Source of the DNA: WHSO01 sp963732875
Lineage (GTDB): Bacteria > Pseudomonadota > Alphaproteobacteria > SMXQ01
NCBI GenBank assembly: GCA_963732875.1
Contig: CAVTBD010000002.1
Coordinates: forward strand, 2,232,001 to 2,296,000
DNA length: 64,000 nt
Reading direction: 5' to 3'
A program made the position numbers and the translations under genes. Positions within the stretch are counted from its first letter, which is position 1. Every line of letters starts with the position of its first letter. Under the pieces are notes generated by a model that saw nothing but the letters and a program-made list of their open reading frames with translations, ran no database searches and was not told the origin of the DNA. Below, one piece after another: positions 1 through 6,635 of the stretch.

Positions 1-18
1 TCTCTACTTATTACCCGT

Positions 19-1317
19 CTAGAGTTTTTCGCCGCGCACGAGGCGCGGCAGTTCGCCCGCGACCCCCATCGCTTCACGCATCATCAGACGGCGCGCCGGC
101 GCGATCCGGTTGATCGCCGCGAGCCCGGCGGCGCGCGCCCAAACGAGCGGCGCGAAACGCCGCGAGAACAGCCGGTTGAGCACATCGGTCATGGCCGCGA
201 GGCAGGTGTTGTCGAAGCGCCGCCAGCGCTCGTAGTCGAGCAGCTGGGTCTTCATGCCGATGTCGAGACCGAGACGTCCGGCATCGACAACCACTTCGGC
301 CAGGGCGGCCGCGTCGCGGATGCCGAGGTTGAGACCCTGGCCGGCGATCGGGTGGATCGCGTGCGCGGCATCGCCCACCAGCGCCACGCGCTGACCGACG
401 TAGCGCTCGGCGAGCGTGAGCGCGAGCGGATAGGACCAGCGCGGTCCGACCGCGGATACGGCGCCGAGATGATCGCCGAAGCGGCGCGCCAGCTCGGCGT
501 TGAAGTCCGTTTCGGACAGCGCCAGGAAATCGGCGACCCTTGCCGCGCGCTCGGCCCATACCACCGACGAGCGATGCCTGCCCTCGTCATCGTCGGTGAG
601 CGGCAGGATGGCAAACGGGCCGGCGGGCATGAAGTGTTCCTCGGCGACGCCCTGATGCGGGCGCGCGTGGGTGACGGTCGTCACGATCGCGGCCTGGTCG
701 TAGCGCCATTCGGTGACATTGATGCCGGCCGCGCGGCGCACCCGCGAGTTACGTCCGTCGGCGCCGACCAGCAGGCGCGCGGCGATCGCGCGTCCGTCAC
801 CGAGCGTGACCCGGGCAACCGGACCGTCCAAGGCGATGCCGGCCACCGCGGCCGGCGCGATCAGCGCGATGCCTTCATCGCCGCGCGCGGCGGTCAGCAG
901 CGCCGCCCGGATGAGGCGGTTCTCGACGATATGGCCGAGCGGCCCGTCTCCTATCTCATGATGGTCGAAATGGACGAAGGCGGGCGACGCGCCGTCGGTA
1001 ACGCGGATGTCGGTGATCGCCTGCGCCCCCGCGGCCAGGCCGCCCCACAGGCCGAGCGCCTCCAGCACCCGGCGCGAGCCCGCCGAGATCGCCGAGACGC
1101 GGCCGTCGAAGCCGGCATCGGTGACGCGTGCCGGGTCCTCGCGGTCGATCACCACCACCGCGAGGCCGGCCGAGGCGAGCGCACGCGCCAGCACCAGTCC
1201 GACGAAACCCGCCCCGACCACGGCGACGTCGGCCGTCAAGCCCGGGGCGGTCAGGTCCGGGGCGCCTGATTCGGGGGCAACAGAGGAGGCTGCGGCGTCT
1301 GAAGGGGAGTCCGACAT
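19..1317 (-). CDS. UbiH/UbiF/VisC-family FAD-dependent hydroxylase
   Basis: A 432-residue flavoprotein monooxygenase of the family that hydroxylates the ubiquinone ring (UbiH, UbiF, Coq6). Seen: the N-terminal dinucleotide-binding motif VVGAGFVGLVLARAL at about residue 33, the middle GADGRNSRVRR motif, and the C-terminal FAD-ribityl motif VGDAAHAIHPIAGQGLNLG. The frame stays open another 49 codons upstream, but that stretch would run through the promoter of the divergent transposase, so the ATG at 1317 is chosen; MSDSP is a typical start and about 30 low-complexity residues precede the Rossmann fold. Which ring position it hydroxylates cannot be read from sequence. It stands alone, and its 5' side abuts the mobile cassette. 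Confidence 0.88.
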   Translation of the reverse strand: MSDSPSDAAASSVAPESGAPDLTAPGLTADVAVVGAGFVGLVLARALASAGLAVVVIDREDPARVTDAGFDGRVSAISAGSRRVLEALGLWGGLAAGAQAITDIRVTDGASPAFVHFDHHEIGDGPLGHIVENRLIRAALLTAARGDEGIALIAPAAVAGIALDGPVARVTLGDGRAIAARLLVGADGRNSRVRRAAGINVTEWRYDQAAIVTTVTHARPHQGVAEEHFMPAGPFAILPLTDDDEGRHRSSVVWAERAARVADFLALSETDFNAELARRFGDHLGAVSAVGPRWSYPLALTLAERYVGQRVALVGDAAHAIHPIAGQGLNLGIRDAAALAEVVVDAGRLGLDIGMKTQLLDYERWRRFDNTCLAAMTDVLNRLFSRRFAPLVWARAAGLAAINRIAPARRLMMREAMGVAGELPRLVRGEKL

Positions 1318-1378
1318 GGCGCGAGTTTCCCCGAGCCCGACCCCCAGGTAAAGCGCCGGATTGCGGGCGATTATAACC

Positions 1379-1407
1379 TTGACAAACCCAGCCCCAAGCC
1401 CTAGAGT
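1379..1407 (+). promoter_or_regulatory. Sigma-70-type promoter of the transposase
   Basis: TTGACA (1379-1384), a 17-base spacer, then TAGAGT (1402-1407). The -35 matches consensus and the spacing is ideal. A strong ribosome binding site AAGGAG (1417-1422) lies 8 bases before the transposase ATG. Such a compact promoter and RBS is unlike the surrounding host genes and probably belongs to the mobile element. Confidence 0.65.
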
Positions 1408-1430
1408 TCTGGGCATAAGGAGCCGGACCA

Positions 1431-2357
1431 ATGGAAAACGTGAACCTCGCCACCCTCGCCCCATACTTTGCCGATGAGGACAAGGCCACCGAGTTCGTTG
1501 AAAAGCTGATGTGGCCCAAGGGCCCTATCTGCCCCCACTGCAACCACAAGGACAGGTTCTACCGGCTGGAAGGCAAGTCCCACCGCCGGGGGCTGTGGAA
1601 GTGCGGGACGTGCCGTAAGCAGTTCTCGGTCAAGGTAGGCACGATCTTTGAGGGATCGCATATCCCCTTAACCAAGTGGCTCCTTGCGATTTACATGATG
1701 TGTTCGAGCAAGAAAGGCGTTTCCGCCAACCAGCTCCATAGGGCCCTCGGGATCAGCTACAAGAGCGCGTGGCACCTCTGCCATCGTATCCGGTACGCCA
1801 TGACCCAGGAGCCATTGGTCGGCAAGCTACGAGGCATTGTCGAGGTCGATGAAACCTACGTTGGCGGGAAGCGGGGCAACAATCACCACTTGGCCTACCG
1901 TTCCAAGCCCACCCCCGAAAAGGCCGTGGTCATGACTCTCATTGAGCGCACGGGGCAGGGGCAAGTCCGTACCTTCCCAGTCCCCAACGCCAAGAAAGGC
2001 ACCCTTCAGGCGATCATGCGGCCAAACATCGACGGCAAGGCCGTGATCATGACCGATAGCTTTGTGTCATACGGCGGGATCAACCGTCACTTCGCCGGGC
2101 ATGGCGTGGTCGATCACTCCAAGGAATACGTGCGGGGCGTGATCCACACGAACTTTGCGGAGAGTTACCATAGCCTCCTTAAGCGGGGCATCCTCGGGAC
2201 GTACCACCACGTTTCAACTGAGCATTTGCCCCGGTATCTGCGGGAGTTTGAGTTCCGCTGGAATAACCGCTCCGAAACGGACGGCGAGCGCACTATCAAG
2301 GCCATCAGGGGGGCTAAGGGAAAGCGGCTGATTTATCGCACACCAAGTAAGCCTTAG
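1431..2357 (+). CDS. IS1595-family transposase
   Basis: A 308-residue transposase of the IS1595 (ISXO2-like) DDE family. Seen: an N-terminal zinc ribbon (C34-x2-C37 and C58-x2-C61), a helix-turn-helix region around residues 95-120, and a catalytic core with D140 in VDETYVGG, D209 in MTDSF, and the N241/E244 segment HTNFAESYHSLLKRG that takes the place of the third acidic residue in this family. Length is normal and the frame is intact, so the element may be active. ATG at 1431 has a good RBS. Its stop (2355-2357) overlaps the stop of the convergent gene, which suggests both are on one mobile unit. Confidence 0.93.
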   Translation: MENVNLATLAPYFADEDKATEFVEKLMWPKGPICPHCNHKDRFYRLEGKSHRRGLWKCGTCRKQFSVKVGTIFEGSHIPLTKWLLAIYMMCSSKKGVSANQLHRALGISYKSAWHLCHRIRYAMTQEPLVGKLRGIVEVDETYVGGKRGNNHHLAYRSKPTPEKAVVMTLIERTGQGQVRTFPVPNAKKGTLQAIMRPNIDGKAVIMTDSFVSYGGINRHFAGHGVVDHSKEYVRGVIHTNFAESYHSLLKRGILGTYHHVSTEHLPRYLREFEFRWNNRSETDGERTIKAIRGAKGKRLIYRTPSKP

Positions 2358-2701
2358 GTATGCTTCTTAACCGAGGGGCAGACTTGATGTTCGGGGTCCC
2401 ACCAAAGAACTCGTAAAATCGCAACATCACGGATACCAAAGACGCGCTTCCGCCCGGCAAGACTGAGAGAGAACAAATAGTCCTCCCCGCAGTTTAATTT
2501 TTCCAACTGGTCACGAGCTTCTTTGCAAAGATCGTTCACCGGAATGAAATGGCTTCTGTCCCCTTCAATCTCACTCCACCGCTTGCTCTCAAATTCGTGG
2601 AGTTTAGGGACAATTTCTCCCAGTAGCGTCTTCGCATTCACTTCTTGCCAGCCGAATGGACCGTCCCAGTCTAAGCGGTCAACTCGCCAACAAAAATTCA
2701 T
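2354..2701 (-). CDS. Putative toxin partner of the Panacea antitoxin
   Basis: A 115-residue protein, last gene of a three-gene minus-strand operon. It has no domain I can name, but the C-terminal segment RVLWWDPEHQVCPSVKKHT is a signature I recognise from small uncharacterised proteins of mobile loci. The preceding gene encodes a Panacea-domain antitoxin, a domain known to neutralise unrelated toxins encoded next to it, so a toxin role is inferred from context only. An alternative GTG start at 2791 overlaps the upstream stop and would add 30 basic, low-complexity residues. I prefer ATG 2701, which leaves an 89-base spacer with a small hairpin (GCGGCT-A-AGCCGC at 2715-2727). It converges on the transposase with overlapping stops. 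Confidence 0.6.
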   Translation of the reverse strand: MNFCWRVDRLDWDGPFGWQEVNAKTLLGEIVPKLHEFESKRWSEIEGDRSHFIPVNDLCKEARDQLEKLNCGEDYLFSLSLAGRKRVFGIRDVAILRVLWWDPEHQVCPSVKKHT

Positions 2702-2790
2702 GGTCGGAATGGACGCGGCTAAGCCGCCTCCAGCAGGCCGCTTTCCCCTACGCGCCGGGGAGGCCCTTCGCCCAGGGTGTTTTCCGGCCA

Positions 2791-3231
2791 CTATGCGTCT
2801 GGCGGAAGGCTCTCATAATAGAGAACCATCGAATCGGGTGTGATCTCCCGCGAACACGCAACACCTGGGGGCAAATTGCCGCGCGCCTCCTGCCAGGGGG
2901 CCTCCATATGGGTGAGATCGCTTAACCATTGCGGGTGCTTATCTCCGTAGTAGCTAAGCACAGCTTCAATGGTTTCCCGCGCCTCTTGATCCAAATTCAT
3001 CGCGTCCCCCGCAGGGATTTCACTAACGGTAAACTGCCCGCGGTGTTGCGCATAGAGCGCGGGGCACACTGGCCCGTTCGCCCAAGCCTCAACGCGTTCC
3101 GCAAAAAGCGGCCGCTGATCCCAGACGAGGGACCACGCTTGGGAGTAATAAACGAGTTTTTGCAGCTTCCACGCGGTGATTGGGCCAGTTTGGCGCAGAA
3201 TGTATGCTGCTACGTCAAATACATTAGCCAT
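2791..3231 (-). CDS. Panacea-domain (SocA/GepA-like) antitoxin
   Basis: A 146-residue protein of the Panacea family (formerly DUF4065; includes Caulobacter SocA). Seen: the typical N-terminus with FDVAAYILRQ, the core ITAWKLQKLVYYSQAW, then ANGPVCPALY, and a C-terminal helix region. Known of the family: these are antitoxin domains that pair with many different toxins, and SocA also acts as a ClpXP adaptor for its toxin. ATG 3231 is chosen because AGGA lies 8 bases upstream and the longer GTG start at 3264 would run into the preceding gene. It starts 16 bases after that gene's stop and is followed by the putative toxin. Probably autoregulated, but no operator was identified. Confidence 0.85.
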   Translation of the reverse strand: MANVFDVAAYILRQTGPITAWKLQKLVYYSQAWSLVWDQRPLFAERVEAWANGPVCPALYAQHRGQFTVSEIPAGDAMNLDQEARETIEAVLSYYGDKHPQWLSDLTHMEAPWQEARGNLPPGVACSREITPDSMVLYYESLPPDA

Positions 3232-3247
3232 GGCCGTATTCCTACCG

Positions 3248-3424
3248 TTAGTCGGGATCCCCACCAGGCGATGGTTTCACACTCAACAAATCCCGCACCG
3301 CCTCCTCCAGCGTCAGAGGATGCAAACTAATCGGCTTTTCAGCCGGCGGGCGCTTCGAAGGCCGCTTTTGTGGCCCAGATTTATGCGAATCGCGCTTCTC
3401 AGACTCAAAATGTTGATCTGCCAT
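3248..3424 (-). CDS. 58-aa basic leader protein of the toxin-antitoxin-like operon
   Basis: A small protein of 58 residues. The N-terminal half is charged and basic (repeated K, R, S, P), followed by the motif ISLHPLTLEEAVRDLLSVKP and a short acidic tail. I recognise the HPLT-EEA-DLL-VKP pattern from short proteins encoded beside mobile toxin-like genes, but have no function for it. A disordered arm followed by one helix would suit an antitoxin or accessory protein. It is 16 bases upstream of the Panacea gene in the same direction, so the three genes probably form one transcript. The start codon lacks a strong RBS. Lysine- and serine-rich codon use differs from the host genes, consistent with acquisition. 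Confidence 0.65.
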   Translation of the reverse strand: MADQHFESEKRDSHKSGPQKRPSKRPPAEKPISLHPLTLEEAVRDLLSVKPSPGGDPD

Positions 3425-3498
3425 GCCGACTCGGTATAGTTAAGGGTTACGGGCCGAGGAGCAATGCCCCCCGGCCCGAGTCGTTGGCGTTACCCTGA

Positions 3499-3588
3499 GG
3501 GGGTGTGCCGGAATACGGTAGACGGACCAACTTTGGAAGTTGGTGGACCTCCTGGTCCGTACGGGTTCGAGGCCCGTCACCCCCACCA
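3499..3588 (+). tRNA. Class II tRNA, leucine-type body with UGG (proline) anticodon
   Basis: A 90-base cloverleaf with encoded CCA. The acceptor GGGGGTG pairs perfectly with CACCCCC (3578-3584). The D-arm is CCG/CGG with a loop containing GG. The anticodon stem CCAAC/GTTGG (3527-3531, 3539-3543) closes loop TTTGGAA, giving anticodon TGG at 3534-3536. The long variable arm (3544-3560) has a 5-bp stem GGACC/GGTCC. The T-arm ACGGG/CCCGT closes loop TTCGAGG, and the discriminator is A3585. A long variable arm, A73, U8/A14 and the D-arm layout are tRNA-Leu features; normal bacterial tRNA-Pro is class I with C1-G72, which this lacks. It would be expected to be charged by LeuRS but to read CCA/CCG codons. 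All stems are intact. Confidence 0.85.
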
Positions 3589-3592
3589 ACGT

Positions 3593-3679
3593 GCGCCCGT
3601 GGTGGAATTGGTAGACACAGCGGTCTTTAAAACCGCCGCTCTCGCAGGCATGTGGGTTCGAATCCCACCGGGCGCACCA
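3593..3679 (+). tRNA. Class II tRNA, leucine-type body with UUA (ochre-suppressor) anticodon
   Basis: An 87-base cloverleaf with encoded CCA, 4 bases after the preceding tRNA. The acceptor GCGCCCG pairs with CGGGCGC (3669-3675). The D-arm is GTG/CAC. The anticodon stem GCGGT/ACCGC (3620-3624, 3632-3636) closes loop CTTTAAA, so bases 34-36 are TTA (3627-3629). The long variable arm is 3637-3651, the T-arm is GTGGG/CCCAC with loop TTCGAAT, and the discriminator is A3676. The body is that of tRNA-Leu(UAA). In that tRNA the loop is TTTAAAA and reads UUA; here the pairing shifts the loop by one base and the anticodon reads UAA, and UAG by wobble. The loop register is fixed by five canonical pairs, and U33 and A37 are present. 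Confidence 0.8.
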
Positions 3680-3877
3680 CCAACGAATAGGTTGATGCTC
3701 AAAGAGTTAAGAATTGCTTTAGGAGCAATGGGGAAAACGGGCTGAGCCCGACGATCTCTCTCCATGCTGCCTCCCTGCCGATTCTTACCCATACAAAACG
3801 TACGGGTGATCGCGTTGGTTCCGCGAAAGGTAAACCAAATCTTGCGATTTACGCAAACCCAAAGTGACCCATTTGGT

Positions 3878-3910
3878 CCCGTATCGTCTCATATCGTTCC
3901 GTATTGTCCC
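3878..3910 (+). repeat. Three 10-bp iteron-like direct repeats
   Basis: CCCGTATCGT, CTCATATCGT and TCCGTATTGT follow each other without gaps and are followed by CCCG. A period of 10 bp puts each copy on the same face of the helix, as for iterons, operator arrays or integrase arm sites. No cognate protein gene is adjacent. Confidence 0.5.
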
Positions 3911-4171
3911 GCCAGTGACATTTTGGACTCGGTCTAAAGACACGCAAGCACCGAGCCAAATTCCCTGCCGTCCTCACAAAATGTGCCCCTTGGGTTTGCC
4001 AAGGTTAAGGTCGCCGGATTGCGATCCCGGCGCAAAAATAGGCTACTTTTTGATCAAATCTTTTAGATTGCCTAAAAAGCGTGCTCAATCTGCGGGCGGG
4101 TCACGTACCTGTCACCGATCGTCCGGCACAAAACCCGCCATTTTCAGCCTTTTTTAACTTCGCGGCGATTC

Positions 4172-4186
4172 CGGCACGCGGCTTGA
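4172..4186 (+). promoter_or_regulatory. Sigma-54-type promoter of glnK-amtB (first copy)
   Basis: CGGCACG-N4-TTGA, close to the -24/-12 consensus TGGCACG-N4-TTGC. The same string, followed by AAA, occurs before the second glnK (6128-6142), which supports it. glnK-amtB operons are classically sigma-54/NtrC dependent. No clear NtrC palindrome was found upstream. Confidence 0.65.
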
Positions 4187-4239
4187 AAAGACGGTCCCCG
4201 TCCCCCCGGGGCAACGCAACCAATAAAGGGGTGCATGCG

Positions 4240-4578
4240 ATGAAAATGATCGTGGCCATTATCAAGCCTTTTATGCTCGATCCGGTCCGCGACGCCCTCA
4301 CCGAAGTCGGTGTTCAGGGCATGACTGTGAGTGAAGTCAAAGGCTTTGGCCGTCAAAAGGGCCACACGGAAATCTACCGTGGCGCGGAATATGCCATCGA
4401 TTTCCTTCCCAAGGTGAAAATCGAGATCGCGGTTTCAGACGACATCGCCGAGCGGGTCGTCGAGGCGATCCAGAAGTCAGCCGCGACCGGCAAGATCGGC
4501 GACGGCAAGATCTTCGTCACCGAAGTCCTCAAGGCCGTCCGGATCCGGACCGGCGAAACCGACGCCGACGCTCTCTAA
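4240..4578 (+). CDS. glnK: PII nitrogen regulatory protein (GlnK type)
   Basis: A 112-residue PII signal protein, the normal length. PII trimers sense 2-oxoglutarate, ATP/ADP and glutamine status, and the T-loop docks into AmtB to block ammonium uptake. Seen: the start MKMIVAIIKPFMLDPVRDAL, the T-loop VKGFGRQKGHTEIYRGAEY with the uridylylation tyrosine Y51, and the C-terminal IRTGE motif. ATG 4240 is preceded by AAAGGGG. The stop is a tandem TAA TAA, notable beside a predicted ochre-reading tRNA. amtB follows after 33 bases, so the two are an operon, and the sigma-54-like promoter implies induction by nitrogen limitation. It is nearly identical to the second copy at 6297, apart from the C-terminal third. 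Confidence 0.95.
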   Translation: MKMIVAIIKPFMLDPVRDALTEVGVQGMTVSEVKGFGRQKGHTEIYRGAEYAIDFLPKVKIEIAVSDDIAERVVEAIQKSAATGKIGDGKIFVTEVLKAVRIRTGETDADAL

Positions 4579-4611
4579 TAAACGGCCGGGAACCGAAGGA
4601 GAAAACAAGCA

Positions 4612-5910
4612 ATGTCCATCTCTAAACGTCTTGTCGGCGGTCTCTTTGCCGTCGTGATCGGGGCGGTCGCGTTCGCCACCGATGCTTTCGCCCAGACCCC
4701 GCCGCCGAAGCTGGATTCGGGCGACACCGCCTGGATGCTGACTTCGACCGCGCTGGTCCTGATGATGACCATCCCCGGCGTCGCCCTGTTCTACAGCGGC
4801 ATGGTGCGCAAGAAAAACATTCTCGCCACCGTGATGCAGAGCTTCGCCATCACCTGCCTTGTCACCGTTCTGTGGATGATCGCGGGGTACACCATCGCCT
4901 TCACCGACGGCAATGCCTACATGGGCGGGATGTCACGGCTGTTCCTCAAGGGCATGGCATCGGGGTCGCTCTCGGGCACCATCCCGGAATCGGTGTTCAT
5001 GTGCTTCCAGATGACGTTCGCCATCATCACGCCGGCCCTGATCGTCGGCTCGCTGGTCGACCGCATCAAGTTCTCGGCGCTGCTGTGGTTCATCGGCCTG
5101 TGGGCCATCCTGGTCTACGCGCCGATCGCGCATTGGGTGTGGGGCGGCGGCTTCTTGCAGAAGTCGGGCGTGCTTGACTTCGCGGGCGGCACCGTCGTGC
5201 ACATCAACGCGGGCGTCGCCGGCCTGGTCGGCTGTCTGGTGCTCGGCAAGCGCACCGGCTACGGCACCGAGAACATGGCGCCGGCCAACCTGACCTATGC
5301 CGTGATCGGCGCCTCCCTGCTGTGGGTCGGCTGGTTCGGGTTCAACGCCGGTTCGGCGGTGGCCGCGAACGGCTCGGCGGGCATGGCCATGGCCGTGACC
5401 CAGATCGCCACGGCCGCGGCGGCACTGGCCTGGATGTTCGTGGAATGGATGGTGCGCGGCAAGCCGTCGGTGCTCGGGATCATCTCGGGCGCGGTGGCCG
5501 GCCTCGTCGCCATCACCCCGGCGTCCGGCTTCGTCGATCCGATGGGTTCGCTGATCCTCGGCATCATTGCCGGCGTGGTGTGCTTCTGGGCGGCGACCGT
5601 GCTCAAGAAGATGCTGGGCTACGACGACTCGCTCGACGCGTTCGGCGTGCATGCCATCGGCGGCATCGTCGGGGCGTTGCTGACTGGCGTGTTCGCGGTC
5701 AAGGCCGTCGGCGGCACCGCCGGCGCGCTCGAGGGCAACGTCGCCCAGATCTTCATCCAGATCAAAGGCATCGCCTGGACCCTCGGCTACGACGCCATCG
5801 CCTCGTTCATCCTGTTCAAGGTGATCGACCTGGTGATCGGGCTCCGCGTCACCGAAGAGCAGGAGCGCGAAGGCCTCGACCAGGCGCTCCACGGCGAGAG
5901 CGTCCAGTAA
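4612..5910 (+). CDS. amtB: Ammonium transporter AmtB (first copy)
   Basis: A 432-residue Amt/Rh-family channel of the inner membrane. Seen: a cleavable signal peptide ending near DAFA-QTPP (about residue 28), 11 hydrophobic segments, and the twin pore histidine segments HINAGVAGLVGCLVLGKR and HAIGGIVGALLTGVFA. The cytoplasmic tail ends in a short helix (RVTEEQEREGLDQAL). The trimer conducts NH4+/NH3, and the GlnK encoded just upstream is its regulator. It ends in TAA and is followed by a strong hairpin terminator. The second AmtB at 6750 is a diverged paralogue, so this is an old or functionally split duplication rather than a recent one. Confidence 0.96.
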   Translation: MSISKRLVGGLFAVVIGAVAFATDAFAQTPPPKLDSGDTAWMLTSTALVLMMTIPGVALFYSGMVRKKNILATVMQSFAITCLVTVLWMIAGYTIAFTDGNAYMGGMSRLFLKGMASGSLSGTIPESVFMCFQMTFAIITPALIVGSLVDRIKFSALLWFIGLWAILVYAPIAHWVWGGGFLQKSGVLDFAGGTVVHINAGVAGLVGCLVLGKRTGYGTENMAPANLTYAVIGASLLWVGWFGFNAGSAVAANGSAGMAMAVTQIATAAAALAWMFVEWMVRGKPSVLGIISGAVAGLVAITPASGFVDPMGSLILGIIAGVVCFWAATVLKKMLGYDDSLDAFGVHAIGGIVGALLTGVFAVKAVGGTAGALEGNVAQIFIQIKGIAWTLGYDAIASFILFKVIDLVIGLRVTEEQEREGLDQALHGESVQ

Positions 5911-5988
5911 ACCGCACCCGTTCCGGCCCCGCTTTTCCAAGGGCGGGGCCGGCTCCCCGGGGGTTCATCCCCCCTTCTTCGCAAACTG

Positions 5989-6018
5989 GCCCGGATGGGA
6001 AACCGTCCGGGCCTTTTT
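5989..6018 (+). terminator. Rho-independent terminator after amtB 1
   Basis: A ten-pair stem GCCCGGATGG / CCGTCCGGGC around a GAAA loop (5989-6012), followed by CTTTTT. A further GC-rich hairpin (GGCCCCGC/GCGGGGCC, about 5926-5950) lies just upstream. The two glnK-amtB operons are therefore separate transcripts. Confidence 0.85.
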
Positions 6019-6296
6019 CGTATATTTTTTCACCGTTTGAATATTAATTAGGCGGTGCTGTCGCGGGCCGTGCCGAAATGCTGCCTGAATTTCAGCCACT
6101 AGCGCCGTATGCGCGGAGGCCACATTTCGGCACGGCACTTGAAAACGCGGCTGAACATGCGCCGCCGGACCGCCGCAACAACAGGCGGCCGCACGGGAGG
6201 CCGGCAGGCTCGCTCTCGCCCTTCGGGGCCGGAGCCGGTCGTGGCTTCCCGCGACACGACATTTGCGAAGATGACCAGTCAGGGGAGCACAGCGAC
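6019..6296 (+). promoter_or_regulatory. Leader region of the second glnK-amtB operon
   Basis: The region holds an AT-rich stretch near 6020-6055 and then the sigma-54-like promoter CGGCACG-N4-TTGA at 6128-6142, identical in its conserved bases to that before the first glnK. This leaves a leader of about 150 bases with no convincing open frame. No terminator or riboswitch-like fold is evident. Confidence 0.5.
6128..6142 (+). promoter_or_regulatory. Sigma-54-type promoter of glnK-amtB (second copy)
   Basis: CGGCACG-GCAC-TTGA, matching the promoter of the first operon in all conserved positions and in the AAA that follows. It lies about 155 bases before the glnK start. Confidence 0.65.
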
Positions 6297-6635
6297 ATGA
6301 AATACATCATTGCGATCATCAAGCCCTTCATGCTCGATCCGGTGCGCGAGGCGCTCACGGAATTGGGCGTGCAGGGTATGACCGTCTCGGAAGTCAAGGG
6401 TTTCGGCCGCCAAAAGGGCCATACCGAGATCTACCGGGGGTCGGAATACACGATCGACTTCCTGCCCAAGACCAAGATCGAGCTGGCGGTGCCGGGCGAG
6501 ATCGCCGAGCGCGTGGTCGAGGCCATCGAGAAGGCCGCCTGCACCGACAAGATCGGCGACGGCAAGGTGTTCGTGCTCGACCTCGAGCATGCGGTGCGCA
6601 TCCGCACGGGGGAAACCGGCAACGACGCCCTCTAG
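6297..6635 (+). CDS. glnK: PII nitrogen regulatory protein (second copy)
   Basis: A 112-residue PII protein sharing the entire T-loop region GRQKGHTEIYRG with the first copy, including uridylylation site Y51, and the C-terminal IRTGE. The differences lie mainly in the B/C-loop region, where AACTDKIGDGKVFVLDLEHA replaces the SAATGKIG... segment. ATG 6297 follows a GGGGAG-like RBS. The adjacent amtB 114 bases downstream suggests a dedicated GlnK/AmtB pair. With two such pairs in tandem, the cell probably has two ammonium uptake systems under the same nitrogen control but with separate gating partners. Whether one of them acts as the general GlnB cannot be judged from the window. Confidence 0.93.
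   Translation: MKYIIAIIKPFMLDPVREALTELGVQGMTVSEVKGFGRQKGHTEIYRGSEYTIDFLPKTKIELAVPGEIAERVVEAIEKAACTDKIGDGKVFVLDLEHAVRIRTGETGNDAL

Larger units (their letters stand above)
1379..3450. mobile_element. Probable IS1595-type element carrying a toxin-antitoxin-like cassette
   Basis: The transposase (plus strand) and a three-gene operon (minus strand) are packed tail to tail with stop codons overlapping, and their base composition is lower in GC than the flanking host genes. IS1595-family elements are known to carry passenger genes, so all four genes may move together. The boundaries given are only the extent of the genes and promoter. A weak inverted similarity (TAACC-TTGACA near 1373-1384 against the complement of AGTTAAGGGTTA near 3439-3450) could be the ends, but no convincing target duplication was found. 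Confidence 0.4.
3680..4239 (+). other. 560-bp AT-richer intergenic region between the tRNAs and glnK
   Basis: No convincing gene is present. Seen: two small hairpins just after the tRNAs (TTGCT/AGCAA near 3715-3730 and CGGGCT/AGCCCG near 3738-3750) without a clear T-run; a block of three 10-bp near-repeats (3878-3907); scattered A/T tracts; and a sigma-54-like promoter near the right end. Composition is lower in GC than the genes around it. The first half could be the scar of an element once integrated at the tRNA genes, but no integrase or duplicated tRNA end is visible. Confidence 0.5.

Noticed and set aside
1363..3460. Defined IS1595 ends with target duplication
   Set aside because: Only a weak gapped similarity between candidate ends was found and flanking 8-mers do not match.
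3593..3679. Reading the second tRNA as an ordinary tRNA-Leu(UAA)
   Set aside because: To get anticodon UAA the loop would have to be TTTAAAA, which requires breaking the T3624-A3632 closing pair and shifting the stem by one base into a mismatch. The 5-bp stem GCGGT/ACCGC and all arm lengths fix the register at TTA.
4081..4239. NtrC enhancer sites upstream of glnK
   Set aside because: No TGCAC-N-GTGCA type palindrome was found; only the sigma-54-like core is supported.
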